From Gammaproteobacteria bacterium (GTDB taxonomy: Bacteria > Pseudomonadota > Gammaproteobacteria > Burkholderiales > Rhodocyclaceae), in assembly GCA_018824085.1 (NCBI GenBank), contig JAHJHI010000009.1, positions 124,001 through 188,000 on the forward strand: 64,000 nt of DNA. The letters are read 5' to 3'. This document shows, one piece after another, positions 1-8,913 of this stretch. Position numbers and translations under genes: made by a program. Each line of letters starts with the position of its first letter. Positions within the stretch are counted from its first letter, which is position 1. The notes beneath the pieces were generated by a model. That model made no database searches, was not told the DNA's origin, and saw only the letters and a list, made by a program, of their open reading frames with translations.

Positions 1-2465
1 AGCACCACCGCATTGTCCGGCAGCACCTTGATCACCTGCTCGTACTGGGCGCGGGCGTCTTCATCGCGACCCTGGCCGAGCGCCGTATCGCCAAGGAACA
101 TTCTGACTTTCGGGTCACGCGGCGTGGACTTGAGCCATTCGTTGGTGAGCGCCGTGGCCTCGGCCGCACCGCCGCTGCGATCGAGCGCGAGGTAGAGCAT
201 GATGACCGTATCGCTCTTGCGCTCCAGCGAGTGCGCCTCGCGCAGCGGCTTCAGTGCGTCCGCCGGCTTGTTTGCGGCGAGCAGGATTTCGCCCTCCTTC
301 AGATAGCCTTCAGCCTGCTTTGGGTGGCGCTTCTGCATGTCGCGCGCCACCTGCAACGCCTGATCGAGATTCTTCTGCTTCATGTGGATGCGCACCAACA
401 GCGAGTAGGCATCGAGCAGGTCGGGCTGCAGCGACAGCGCCTTGCGGGCGGTCTGGATGGCTTCAGTATCACGGCCGGCGGCGAACTGCGTGTTCGCCAG
501 CAGCATGACCTGGGGAACGGCCTGCGGATTGCGCGCGACCATGCGCGAGCGCGTCGCCACCGCAGCGTCGTGGTCACCCGCGGCGGACTGCGCGATCGCC
601 AGCGTGTCGAGTACCGACATGTCGTCGGGGAAGGCGACCGCGGCATCGCTGACGACCTTGACCGACTTGGCTGAATCACCGGCCGCCAGATAGAGCTGGG
701 CCAGCAGCACGCGCGGCGAGGCGAGGCGCGGATTCGTGTCGATGGCCTTTTCGAACAGCTTGACCGCCCCCTGCAGATCGTTGCGTCCGAGCGCCTTCAG
801 GCCGGCCAGCGCCATCAGGGCGTCGGCGTGCCCCGGATGCCTGGCGAGAATCTTCAGGTAGCGCCCTTCGGCGTCATCGATGCGCTTGTCCAGCATGTCG
901 ATCTTCGCGAGATTGGCGGCCGCCGGGAAGAAGTCTTCCTGCAGTTTCAGCGCCCTCTCGAAGCTGCTCCGCGCACCCGCCACATCGTTCTTCAACAGCA
1001 GCGCGGTGCCGCGCAGGTTCTGCGCCATCGGATCTTCCGGACGCTTTTTCTCCATCTGGTCGATCGCCACCAGTGCCGCGGGCACATTGCGATTGCGCAG
1101 GTGAGTGACGATCAGCACGATGTCGGAGCGGGCTTCTTCCGTATCCAGCCGTGCTGCCGCCTGCAGCTCGTCCAGTCCGCCCTGGGTATCGCCCTGGGCG
1201 AGGCGGCTCAGACCGAGGCGCGAGCGCATCGCCGGATCATCCGGCGCCTTCGCCGCAGCCTGGGCAAAGGCCTTGGATGCCGCGGCGGCATCGCCGTCGG
1301 CGAGATGGATCTGGCCCGCCATCGACTGCACGACGGGATCATCCGGTCGCGACTTGAGCAGCGGCGCAAGTACCTGCATCGCCTTGGCCGAGCGGCCGGT
1401 GCGCATGTAAGACGCAATGAGCACCTTGCGCGTGGACATCAGGTCGCCACCGCCGGCGATCGCCTTCTCGGCATGCTGTTCAGCCTGCGCGAAAGACTGC
1501 AGTTCGTATTCCGTCAACGCCGCGAGCGCCAGTCCCGGCACATAGTCCGGCGACGTCGACAGCAGCTTGTTCAGACGCTCGCGCGCCTCGCTGAATTTCT
1601 TCTCCTTCACGAACAGCAAGGCGTCCAGGTAGTTGCCCTCAGGCGCCTTCGGCGCGAGCTTGCGGAAGGCAGCGACTTCCTTGCGCGCCTCGTCCAGCTT
1701 GCCCTCGTTGGCAAGACCTACGATGACGGTGTAGCGCGAGCGCAGGTGATCCGGCTTGATCTCGTAGACCTTGCGGTAGGACAGGATGGCGTCATCGAAC
1801 TTGCCTTGCGCGGCCTTGATGTCGGCGTCGAGGAACCAGGCTTCGTGGTCGGCGTCACCGCCGGCGTCCATGATCTGCCCGAGCAACGCGGCCGCGCCGT
1901 CGATGTCACCTTGCGAACCGATCAGGCGGGCCTTGCCGAGCTTGGCGTAGAGGTCATCGGGCTGAGCCGCGAGCGCTGCCTCGAAATGTGAGGCCGCCGC
2001 TTCGGGCGCACGCGCCTGCATCGCCGCATAACCCAGCGACGCCTGCAACGATGCCTGCGCGGCGGGATCGTTCAGCCGGGTCGTGCCGTAGCGCGACTGC
2101 AGTCCCTCGGCGTCGCCCGACTCGATCATCGCCTGCGCCAGCAGCGGCACGGCCCGCTCTTCGGCCATGCCCAGTTCGATCGCCTTCTTCAACTCCTTGA
2201 CGGCGGACAGCATGTCACCTGTTTCGACGTAGATGCGCCCGAGTTCGAAGCGCGCCTCGGCAAAATCCGGGTTCTTCTGCAGTGCATTCTTGAGCTGGAT
2301 CACCGCTGCGGTCCTGTCGTTGCGGGACAGCGCCTCACGCGCCGACTCGAGCAGCTCTTCGGCGGACGAGAAGCGGTCGCAAGCCGTGACACCCAGCGCG
2401 ACGACCAGCGCCAGACACAGGCGCTTGGCCTTGAAACCGCGGGAAGAACCAGAAACGCGCACCAT
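1..2465 (-). CDS. prsT: PEP-CTERM system TPR-repeat lipoprotein PrsT (3' end outside window)
   Basis: Large tetratricopeptide-repeat lipoprotein, about 821 residues visible and still open at the window edge, so the C-terminus (probably 70-80 residues, judging from the usual length of about 900) is missing. The N-terminus has basic residues, a hydrophobic stretch and a lipobox ending VTAC with the lipidated Cys at residue 29; the rest is back-to-back TPR helices with recurring pairs such as NPDFAEARFELG and DDLYAKLGKA. The ATG at 2465 is preceded by GGAG at good spacing and lies 17 bp after the prsR stop, so it is cotranscribed with prsR and prsK. The family (TIGR02917) is found with exosortase A loci. 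It presumably sits in the inner leaflet of the outer membrane as an assembly scaffold for EPS or PEP-CTERM export; the exact role is unknown. Confidence 0.93.
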   Translation of the reverse strand, partial: MVRVSGSSRGFKAKRLCLALVVALGVTACDRFSSAEELLESAREALSRNDRTAAVIQLKNALQKNPDFAEARFELGRIYVETGDMLSAVKELKKAIELGMAEERAVPLLAQAMIESGDAEGLQSRYGTTRLNDPAAQASLQASLGYAAMQARAPEAAASHFEAALAAQPDDLYAKLGKARLIGSQGDIDGAAALLGQIMDAGGDADHEAWFLDADIKAAQGKFDDAILSYRKVYEIKPDHLRSRYTVIVGLANEGKLDEARKEVAAFRKLAPKAPEGNYLDALLFVKEKKFSEARERLNKLLSTSPDYVPGLALAALTEYELQSFAQAEQHAEKAIAGGGDLMSTRKVLIASYMRTGRSAKAMQVLAPLLKSRPDDPVVQSMAGQIHLADGDAAAASKAFAQAAAKAPDDPAMRSRLGLSRLAQGDTQGGLDELQAAARLDTEEARSDIVLIVTHLRNRNVPAALVAIDQMEKKRPEDPMAQNLRGTALLLKNDVAGARSSFERALKLQEDFFPAAANLAKIDMLDKRIDDAEGRYLKILARHPGHADALMALAGLKALGRNDLQGAVKLFEKAIDTNPRLASPRVLLAQLYLAAGDSAKSVKVVSDAAVAFPDDMSVLDTLAIAQSAAGDHDAAVATRSRMVARNPQAVPQVMLLANTQFAAGRDTEAIQTARKALSLQPDLLDAYSLLVRIHMKQKNLDQALQVARDMQKRHPKQAEGYLKEGEILLAANKPADALKPLREAHSLERKSDTVIMLYLALDRSGGAAEATALTNEWLKSTPRDPKVRMFLGDTALGQGRDEDARAQYEQVIKVLPDNAVV

Positions 2466-2482
2466 GAAATCTCCAGTGAAAA

Positions 2483-3832
2483 TTAACGCAGACCGAACCT
2501 GTTCATCAGGTCGTACAGCGTCGGCCGGCTGACGCCGAGCAATTCGGCGGCCTTGACCATGTTTCCATCAACACGCGCGAGCACGCTGACGACTGCCCGC
2601 CGCTCGGCGTCTTCGCGCACCTGGCGCAGATTGAAAAAGACCTCGCCCACCTCGGCGGCCTTCAGCCCGAGATCCGGCACCGTGATCTGATTGCCGTCGG
2701 CCATGATGGTCGCCCGCTTGATGCAGTTCTCCAGCTCGCGCACGTTGCCGGGCCACTTGTGCGCCTCGATCGCGGCCACCGCCTCGCGTGACAGCGTCAG
2801 CGCACTGCGCCCCTGTTCGCCCGAAAAGCGCTTGACGAAGGAGTGCGCCAGCAGCGCGGCGTCGCCCTCGCGCGCGCGCAGCGGCGGAATGGTGACGACG
2901 ATTTCGGCGAGGCGATAGTAGAGGTCCTCGCGGAAACGCGCCTCGCTGATCAGCGTCTGCAGGTCCTGGTGCGTCGCGCACACGACGCGCACGTCGATCG
3001 GAATCTCGTCGCGACCACCAAGGCGCTCGATGACGCGCTCCTGCAGGAAACGCAGCAGCTTGGCCTGCAAGGGCCCCGGCAGATCACCGATTTCATCGAG
3101 GAAGAGCGTGCCCTTGTTGGCCACTTCGATCTTGCCCGGCGTCTGCTTGGTTGCGCCGGTGAAAGCACCCTTTTCGTAGCCGAACAGTTCGCTTTCGAGC
3201 AGGTTTTCCGGAATGGCCGCACAGTTGATCGCGACGAAGCGTTCGCCGGCCCGTTCGGAGCGGTCATGCAGTGTCTTTGCCAGAACCTCCTTGCCGGTAC
3301 CGCTCTCGCCCAGCAGCAGCACCGTCGCACGCGTCGCCGACACTTTCTCGATGGTGCGCAACACGCGCAGCATGTCGGCGTCACGCGTGATGAAGCGGCC
3401 TTCGGCACCGAGATGCTGGTTGGCCAGACGCACGTTCTCGGCCTGCAGCCCGTGCAGGCGGAATGCCCGCTCGATCAGCAGCGTGAGCATTTCCGGCTCG
3501 AACGGCTTGGCATAGAAATCGTATGCACCGATGCTGATGGCACGCAGCGCATTCGAACGGTCGTTCTGACCGGTCAGCACGATCACCTTGGACTGCGGCG
3601 CCAATGCCATGATTTCGCCCAGCAGCGCCATGCCCTCGGTCACGTCGTCCGGTGCCGGCGGCAGGCCGAGGTCCATGGTGATGACCGCAGGCTCGTGACG
3701 CCTGATCTGCGCCAGTGCGGACTCCCGGTCGTTCGCCAGTACAACCTCGTATTCGTCGAAGCTCCAGCGCATCTGCTTCTGCAGCGCGGGGTCATCTTCG
3801 ACGATCAACAGCGTACGTCCCTTGTCTGCCAT
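2483..3832 (-). CDS. prsR: Sigma-54-dependent response regulator PrsR
   Basis: NtrC-type activator of 449 residues and the cognate regulator of PrsK. An N-terminal receiver domain has phospho-acceptor Asp54 (ITMDLGLP). The central AAA+ domain has Walker A GESGTGKE (175-182), the sigma-54 contact loop GAFTGA (222-227) and Walker B FLDEIGD. A C-terminal Fis-type helix-turn-helix follows (AAELLGVSRPTLYDL). It should activate sigma-54 promoters of EPS or PEP-CTERM genes. Two starts are possible: a GTG at 3847 that overlaps the prsK stop as GTGA, or the ATG at 3832 preceded by GGGAG. The ATG was chosen because of its ribosome binding site and because the protein then begins MADKGRTLLIVEDD, right at the receiver domain. 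Family TIGR02915. Confidence 0.95.
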   Translation of the reverse strand: MADKGRTLLIVEDDPALQKQMRWSFDEYEVVLANDRESALAQIRRHEPAVITMDLGLPPAPDDVTEGMALLGEIMALAPQSKVIVLTGQNDRSNALRAISIGAYDFYAKPFEPEMLTLLIERAFRLHGLQAENVRLANQHLGAEGRFITRDADMLRVLRTIEKVSATRATVLLLGESGTGKEVLAKTLHDRSERAGERFVAINCAAIPENLLESELFGYEKGAFTGATKQTPGKIEVANKGTLFLDEIGDLPGPLQAKLLRFLQERVIERLGGRDEIPIDVRVVCATHQDLQTLISEARFREDLYYRLAEIVVTIPPLRAREGDAALLAHSFVKRFSGEQGRSALTLSREAVAAIEAHKWPGNVRELENCIKRATIMADGNQITVPDLGLKAAEVGEVFFNLRQVREDAERRAVVSVLARVDGNMVKAAELLGVSRPTLYDLMNRFGLR

Positions 3833-3843
3833 GTCACTCCCGG

Positions 3844-5931
3844 TCACGCAACGGCCTGACTGGCCGTGTGCTGAGGAAACACGAGCCGGAACGTACTGCC
3901 CCGGCCCGGCTCGCTAATCACTTCAATGCGACCACCCAGATCCTGGATGTAGCGGAAACTTTCGTAGGCGCCGATGCCCATGCCGTTGGCCTTGGTGGAC
4001 TGGAACGGCTTGAACAGGCGCTCGCGCATGAATTCTTCAGTCATGCCGCAGCCGGTGTCCTCGACCTCGACAACGACCCGGTCACCATCCCTGCGCGCCC
4101 GGATGCTGACTTTACCGGTTTGCGGCGTGGCATCCAGTGCATTCTGCACAAGATGCCCCACAACCCTCTCTATCCTGTCCTCATGCGCCCGCACGACCAG
4201 CCCCGCCTCGGCATCCAGCGTCAGCGGACAACCCGGCCGGGCACGCGCACGATGCAGACGCTCGAGCAGCGGCGTCAGCGCAACCGGCGCCGCCTGCTCG
4301 ATCGGCTGGGTGCCGGAGCGCAGCTGCAGCAGCATGCCGTTCATGCGCCCGACGGCGTGTTCGATGGTGTCCTGCATGTCCTGCTGGAACTCCGGATTGT
4401 CGTGGTGCTTCTTCGCATTGCGCAGCAGCAGCGACAACTGGGCGATCAGGTTCTTCAGATCGTGCACGACGAAGGCGCTCATCTTGGAGAACGCCTCGAA
4501 CTTCTTCGCCTCGATCAGTTCTTCCATCGCCTGCGTCTGGCTCAGCACGCCGGCCACCTGGCGGCCGGCGGTCTTCAGCAGGTCGCGCACCTCCCAGTTC
4601 AGGTCGAGCAGCGCGCGCGGGCGGCCCAGCACGACAAAGCCCAGCGGCATGTCCTCGCTGCCGAGCGGACAGATCAGCCAGGCTTCGGGAATCTGCGCCA
4701 CCCACTCGGGCAGGCGCAGGTTGCCGTACATGCCCGGGCGCGAACGGTGCTCCTCGATGTTGATGACCCACATGCGGCCCAGCAGCAGCTTGATCAGCGC
4801 GCTGTCCGCCGGCTCGCGGGCGTCGAGCGCCGGCACGTTCAGGCGCGACGCGGGCGCGTAGTTGCCCTGTTCCGTGCGCAGCCACAGCATGCCGCCCGGA
4901 CTTTCGACCAGATCCGCCATGACGCGGATCGACGCCTCGCGCAGCGCATCCACGCTGGATGCGCGGTACAGCGTGTCGGCCAGCTTCAGCCACTCGGCAC
5001 GGTAGTCGTAGCGCAGGCTGAAGAAGTGCTTGTTGATGAACACGCGCAGCCAGGCGCGCACGCTGCCTGATGCGATCGACGCCAGCAGGCCGAGCGCGCC
5101 CGCCGCCAGCACGACCGTCTGCAGCGCGCGCCCCCATTCGCCGCCGAAATAGCGCACGTAGTAGCCGGCCAGCGCGATGATGAGCAGCGCGCCCCCGGTC
5201 ATCACCAGCGCCGACGTATGGAACACCGCCTCGCGCGACACATTGAGCCGGATCGACCACTCGCGAACCCGGGCCGACGACGCTGCGAACAGCGGAATGG
5301 CGAGCGCATGCACCAGCCCGCGCGCAGCCCACAGCGTCTCGTCCTGCACCTTGAACATCAGGGACTCGGAAAAGAAATACAGGTCGAACATCAGCGTGAA
5401 GGCCAGGCCGAGGCTCATCGGCTTGACGCCCCAGCGCCACTCCCGCGGCGTGTTGCGGTAGAACTGCTCGGTCATCACCGCTCCGAGCAGGCTCAGCCCG
5501 AGACCGCAGCCCATGAGCCACATGAACGAACCGATGCCGTGCGGCACCAGCCAGGACAGCGCCACATAGGCGAGCGCCACGGGCGGCACGGAAATCATGA
5601 CGAAACGCGCCAGCCAGGACGGACGCACGAGCAGTTCGCGCAACGGCTTGCGCCCTTCCGGATCAATGACGCAGGCGGCGAGGAACAACAGGAAAAGAAG
5701 GTAGTGCAACGCGTCCGCCGCGTGCGTGAGCGACCACAGCAGCGGATGCACCCGCGCCACGAAGGCAGCGGCAAAGGCGCACCAGAGCGCGCCGGCGCCC
5801 ATGCACCACGCCAGCAAGCGAGCCCGTGGCGACTGTTTCGCCCCCATGACGAGTTGCAGGGCGAACACGGCAAAGCCGGCGGAAGCCACGCCGTAGGCGT
5901 AAAGCGCGAATGCTGCGGGGAAGGAATCCAT
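3844..5931 (-). CDS. prsK: Membrane sensor histidine kinase PrsK
   Basis: Histidine kinase of 695 residues. The first 300 residues hold about eight hydrophobic membrane segments, a GAF-like region covers roughly 320-465, and the transmitter follows. The phospho-acceptor is His490 in FVVHDLKN; the N box has Asn597 (VQNALDA), the G1 box is DTGCGM with Asp625, and a glycine-rich G2 box (GMGIGAYE) follows. The signal is not known; a multi-helix sensor with GAF domain suggests a membrane or small-ligand cue. The stop overlaps the alternative GTG of prsR, so kinase and regulator are translationally linked. Family TIGR02916, usual length near 680, so it appears intact. The ATG at 5931 has no strong Shine-Dalgarno sequence. 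Confidence 0.95.
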   Translation of the reverse strand: MDSFPAAFALYAYGVASAGFAVFALQLVMGAKQSPRARLLAWCMGAGALWCAFAAAFVARVHPLLWSLTHAADALHYLLFLLFLAACVIDPEGRKPLRELLVRPSWLARFVMISVPPVALAYVALSWLVPHGIGSFMWLMGCGLGLSLLGAVMTEQFYRNTPREWRWGVKPMSLGLAFTLMFDLYFFSESLMFKVQDETLWAARGLVHALAIPLFAASSARVREWSIRLNVSREAVFHTSALVMTGGALLIIALAGYYVRYFGGEWGRALQTVVLAAGALGLLASIASGSVRAWLRVFINKHFFSLRYDYRAEWLKLADTLYRASSVDALREASIRVMADLVESPGGMLWLRTEQGNYAPASRLNVPALDAREPADSALIKLLLGRMWVINIEEHRSRPGMYGNLRLPEWVAQIPEAWLICPLGSEDMPLGFVVLGRPRALLDLNWEVRDLLKTAGRQVAGVLSQTQAMEELIEAKKFEAFSKMSAFVVHDLKNLIAQLSLLLRNAKKHHDNPEFQQDMQDTIEHAVGRMNGMLLQLRSGTQPIEQAAPVALTPLLERLHRARARPGCPLTLDAEAGLVVRAHEDRIERVVGHLVQNALDATPQTGKVSIRARRDGDRVVVEVEDTGCGMTEEFMRERLFKPFQSTKANGMGIGAYESFRYIQDLGGRIEVISEPGRGSTFRLVFPQHTASQAVA

Positions 5932-5990
5932 CTGCGGGCCGGGTCCAGGTCACAACGACGGGATTGTGCCCGCCGGCTGGCGGTGCGTCA

Positions 5991-6008
5991 CCGGCCCCGA
6001 AGGGCCGG
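5991..6008 (-). terminator. Stable UUCG-loop hairpin after the sugar transferase gene
   Basis: A perfect 7-bp GC stem (CCGGCCC/GGGCCGG) closes a TTCG tetraloop when read on the minus strand, 9 nt downstream of the sugar-transferase stop at 6018. cUUCGg loops are exceptionally stable. There is no T-run after the stem, so it may be a pause or RNA-stabilising element rather than a classical intrinsic terminator. It separates the sugar transferase from prsK. Confidence 0.5.
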
Positions 6009-6017
6009 CACAGGCGA

Positions 6018-7406
6018 TCAGCGTGCGCCGTCGCCCGTCAGCACGACACGCACGGTCTGCAGCAGCACCAGCATGTCGAGGAACAGCGTGTGGTTCTTGA
6101 CGTAGTACAGGTCGTACTGCAGCTTCTGCACCGCGTCATCCACGGAGGCACCATAGCTGTAGCGTACCTGCGCCCAGCCGGTGATGCCGGGCTTGACGCT
6201 GTGACGGGCGGCGTAGAACGGAATCTGGTCGGTCAGCTGATCGACGAAATACGGACGTTCCGGGCGCGGACCGACGAAGCTCATGTCGCCATGCAGCACG
6301 TTGAAGATCTGCGGCAGTTCGTCGATGCGCGTCTTGCGGATGAAGTTGCCGACGCGGGTGATGCGGTCGTCGTTGCTGCCGGCCCAGCGCGGCTTGCCGT
6401 CGGCTTCGGCATCCAGCCGCATGCTGCGGAATTTCAGCACCTTGAAGGTCCGTCCACCCTGCCCCACGCGCTCCTGGCGATAGATCACCGGAAAACCGGA
6501 TTCGATCGCGATGGCCATCGCGGCCAGCAGCATGACCGGCGCGGTCAGCGCCAGCAGCACGCTGGCGGCAACCACGTCGAACAGGCGCTTGACGACGGTG
6601 CGGGCAACGCCCTGACGGAAACCGTCCCCATAGATCAGCCAGCTGGCGCGCAGCGAATCAAGGCGGACCTGGCCCCGCATGCGCTCGAAGAAGCTCGACA
6701 GGTCATTGACGGTGACACCCGCCAGCTTGCAGTCCAGCAGTTCGCGCAGCGGCAGCACGCCGCCGCGACGTTCGCGGACCGCCACGACGATTTCGTTGGC
6801 ACGGTGCTCGCGGGCCAGCTGCATGACGCAGCTGCCTTCGGCCATGACCATGGACGCGGGCACCTCGACAGCGCCCTCGGAGCCGACCGGCACGAAGCCG
6901 ACGATGGTGTGCGTGGCACTGGCCGACGTCGATACGCTGGTCCACACCGACGCCGCTTCCGGGCCGGTACCGACCACGAGGATGCGACGGGTGAACATGC
7001 CGGCACCGTCGGCCTGGACGAAGGATGCGGCGCGCAGCAGCAGGATGCCGCCGAAGCCGAGGCAGAGCGAAATGTCGAGCGCCGGCATCGCCAGGTTGCC
7101 CTGGGGCATCAGCCGGAACACCATGTAGGCCACCGGCAGCCCGAGCAGGAAGGCAAACAGCACGCGCCCCACGAGTTCGGAAAGATTGCGCGGCTGCTCG
7201 CGCTGGTACAAACCCAGCGCACTCATGAGAACCGTCATCACGGAGGCGAATACCGCCGCCGGCAACAGGGCCGGAAGCAGTGTCTCTGCACTGCCCGGAG
7301 CGCTGATCCAGGCTGCACCGAAGCCGGCGATGAGCAGCACGATCGCCTCTGCAATTAATCTCATGAGGGTGACTGAAGGAACGTAGTGACTGAACAACCT
7401 GACCAC
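6018..7406 (-). CDS. EPS-initiating sugar-phosphate transferase (XrtA-type, TIGR03013-like)
   Basis: Polyprenyl-phosphate sugar-1-phosphate transferase of 462 residues that would start the repeat unit by moving a hexose-1-phosphate from UDP-sugar to undecaprenyl phosphate. The N-terminal third has four to five membrane helices, then a nucleotide-binding-like cytosolic region, then the conserved bacterial sugar transferase domain with the entry helix RLFDVVAASVLLALTAP, the KFRSMR motif, and ELPQIFNVLHGDMSFVGPRPE near residue 390. The GTG start at 7406 is preceded by AAGGGGG and gives MVRLFSHYVP, which matches the usual N-terminus of this exosortase-associated family. The gene is followed by a UUCG hairpin and preceded by a 268-bp noncoding stretch likely to carry its promoter. 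Confidence 0.93.
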   Translation of the reverse strand: MVRLFSHYVPSVTLMRLIAEAIVLLIAGFGAAWISAPGSAETLLPALLPAAVFASVMTVLMSALGLYQREQPRNLSELVGRVLFAFLLGLPVAYMVFRLMPQGNLAMPALDISLCLGFGGILLLRAASFVQADGAGMFTRRILVVGTGPEAASVWTSVSTSASATHTIVGFVPVGSEGAVEVPASMVMAEGSCVMQLAREHRANEIVVAVRERRGGVLPLRELLDCKLAGVTVNDLSSFFERMRGQVRLDSLRASWLIYGDGFRQGVARTVVKRLFDVVAASVLLALTAPVMLLAAMAIAIESGFPVIYRQERVGQGGRTFKVLKFRSMRLDAEADGKPRWAGSNDDRITRVGNFIRKTRIDELPQIFNVLHGDMSFVGPRPERPYFVDQLTDQIPFYAARHSVKPGITGWAQVRYSYGASVDDAVQKLQYDLYYVKNHTLFLDMLVLLQTVRVVLTGDGAR

Positions 7407-7674
7407 AATGGCCCCCTTTTCTGCAGCCCGATGGAACCACCCGGCCTGCCACGAATGTTGTTCCGGCGCACGGACACCGGCTGTGTTGAGCGCGAACGAT
7501 ATGGGCAGCAGCCTCTTTTACGCGTGAATACCATCACGGGATTCGGTGGCTCCCGAGGCATGTGATAACTGGAACACGTTGCGACGCCGTTTCAGGCCGA
7601 TCGGGCGTGCTGCGGGACACAAAAATCCACAATGAAAACGCCCTGAAAACGGCGTCTGGAGACGGTCGGCGCCG
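7407..7674. other. Intergenic region, no gene seen
   Basis: This 268-bp stretch separates the sugar-transferase start from the decarboxylase stop, both on the minus strand. No convincing open frame or RNA was found. It holds a ribosome binding site for the 7406 GTG, a weak hairpin near 7638-7655, and presumably the promoter for the transferase, although no clear -35/-10 or -24/-12 pair was recognised. Confidence 0.4.
7638..7655 (-). terminator. Weak hairpin after the PLP decarboxylase gene
   Basis: On the minus strand a 5-bp stem (ACGCC/GGCGT) with an 8-nt loop lies about 20 nt past the TAA at 7675 and is followed by a short TTTCATT. The stem is short, so it is only a candidate terminator. 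Confidence 0.28.
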
Positions 7675-8913
7675 TTATACAAGCATCTGCACCGGTTCCG
7701 GATGCCCGAGAAACCCGAGCGGACTGGCTGAATGTCCGTAGGCGCCGGACTGGAAAATGACGACGAAGTCACCCGCGCCGGCAGCCGGCAGCCCGACCTT
7801 GTCGGCCAGCAGGTCGAGCGGCGTACACAGCGGTCCGACGACGCTGACCGCCTCGCCCGGAGGCACGTCCATCCGGTTGGCGATCGCCACCGGGTAGTTG
7901 CGGCGGATGACCTGCCCGAAATTGCCCGATGCGGCGAGATGATGGTGCATGCCGCCATCCGCCACCAGGAAAACGTGGCCGCGCGACGGCTTGCGCTCAA
8001 TGATCCTGCATACGTAGACGCCCGCCTCGCCCACCAGATAGCGGCCCAGCTCGAGCGCCAGCTCGACGCCGGGCAGCCCGCGCCGCGCCTCGTCGACCAG
8101 ACCGCCCAGCGCGGCGCACACCGGCGCCACGTCCAGCCGTCGCTCGCCGGGAAAGTAGGGAATGCCGAAGCCGCCGCCGAGATTGAGCAGACGCGGTGCG
8201 CACGGCGCATCAGACGCCAGGCGCAGCAGCAGCGACAGGCTGCGTCGCTGCATGTCGATCAGCGAATCGGCGTTCAGATTCTGCGATCCGGCATACACAT
8301 GGAAACCTTCGAATCCGAGTCCCAGCGCCGAGATGCGCCGCAACAGCGCCGGCACCTGTTCGGCATCGACACCGAACGGCTTGGCGCCGCCGCCCATGCG
8401 CATGCCGGCCGCACGCAATTCGAAATCGGGATTGACCCGCACCGCCACGCGCGCCGGCCAGCCGGTTTCATCCGACAGACGCGCCAGCGTGTCGATCTCG
8501 CGCCCGGATTCGGCATTGAGCAGCACGCCGGCCGCCAGCGCCTGGCGCAGCGCATCTTCGCTCTTTCCCGGCCCGGCGAAGCTGATGCGCGACGGCGCCA
8601 CGCCGGCATCGAGCGCGATCCGCAATTCGCCCGCCGACGCGACGTCCATGCCATCCACCCGCGACGCCATGAAGCAGGCCAGCGCCGGCATCGGGTTCGC
8701 CTTCATCGCGTAATGCAGCTGCACGCCGGGCGGCAACAGCCCGCGCAGCTCGCCCAGGCGGCGCTCGACGACGCTGCGATCGTAGGCATAGAACGGCGTG
8801 CTGCCGGCCATTGCAGCCAGCCGCGACACCGGGATGCCATTGACCAGCAATTCGCCACCGGCACTCGTGAATTGATCCATCGGCGCATGCCGCGGTGTTT
8901 GCGTCGTCGTCAT
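7675..8913 (-). CDS. PLP-dependent decarboxylase, exosortase A system type (TIGR03099-like)
   Basis: Protein of 412 residues of the alanine-racemase-fold (fold III) ornithine/diaminopimelate decarboxylase family. The PLP lysine is Lys71 in LHYAMKANP, the glycine-rich phosphate site is LLNLGGGFGIPY, and the C-terminal domain has the active-site Cys in GPLCTPLD. The ATG at 8913 overlaps the stop of the adenylating ligase as ATGA, so the two are translated together. Family members occur next to exosortase-associated ligases. The substrate is unknown; the pairing suggests it decarboxylates an amino acid, possibly one bound to the nearby acyl carrier protein, to give an amine for EPS decoration. 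That is inference. The lysine biosynthetic LysA remains an alternative but the context argues against it. Confidence 0.88.
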   Translation of the reverse strand: MTTTQTPRHAPMDQFTSAGGELLVNGIPVSRLAAMAGSTPFYAYDRSVVERRLGELRGLLPPGVQLHYAMKANPMPALACFMASRVDGMDVASAGELRIALDAGVAPSRISFAGPGKSEDALRQALAAGVLLNAESGREIDTLARLSDETGWPARVAVRVNPDFELRAAGMRMGGGAKPFGVDAEQVPALLRRISALGLGFEGFHVYAGSQNLNADSLIDMQRRSLSLLLRLASDAPCAPRLLNLGGGFGIPYFPGERRLDVAPVCAALGGLVDEARRGLPGVELALELGRYLVGEAGVYVCRIIERKPSRGHVFLVADGGMHHHLAASGNFGQVIRRNYPVAIANRMDVPPGEAVSVVGPLCTPLDLLADKVGLPAAGAGDFVVIFQSGAYGHSASPLGFLGHPEPVQMLV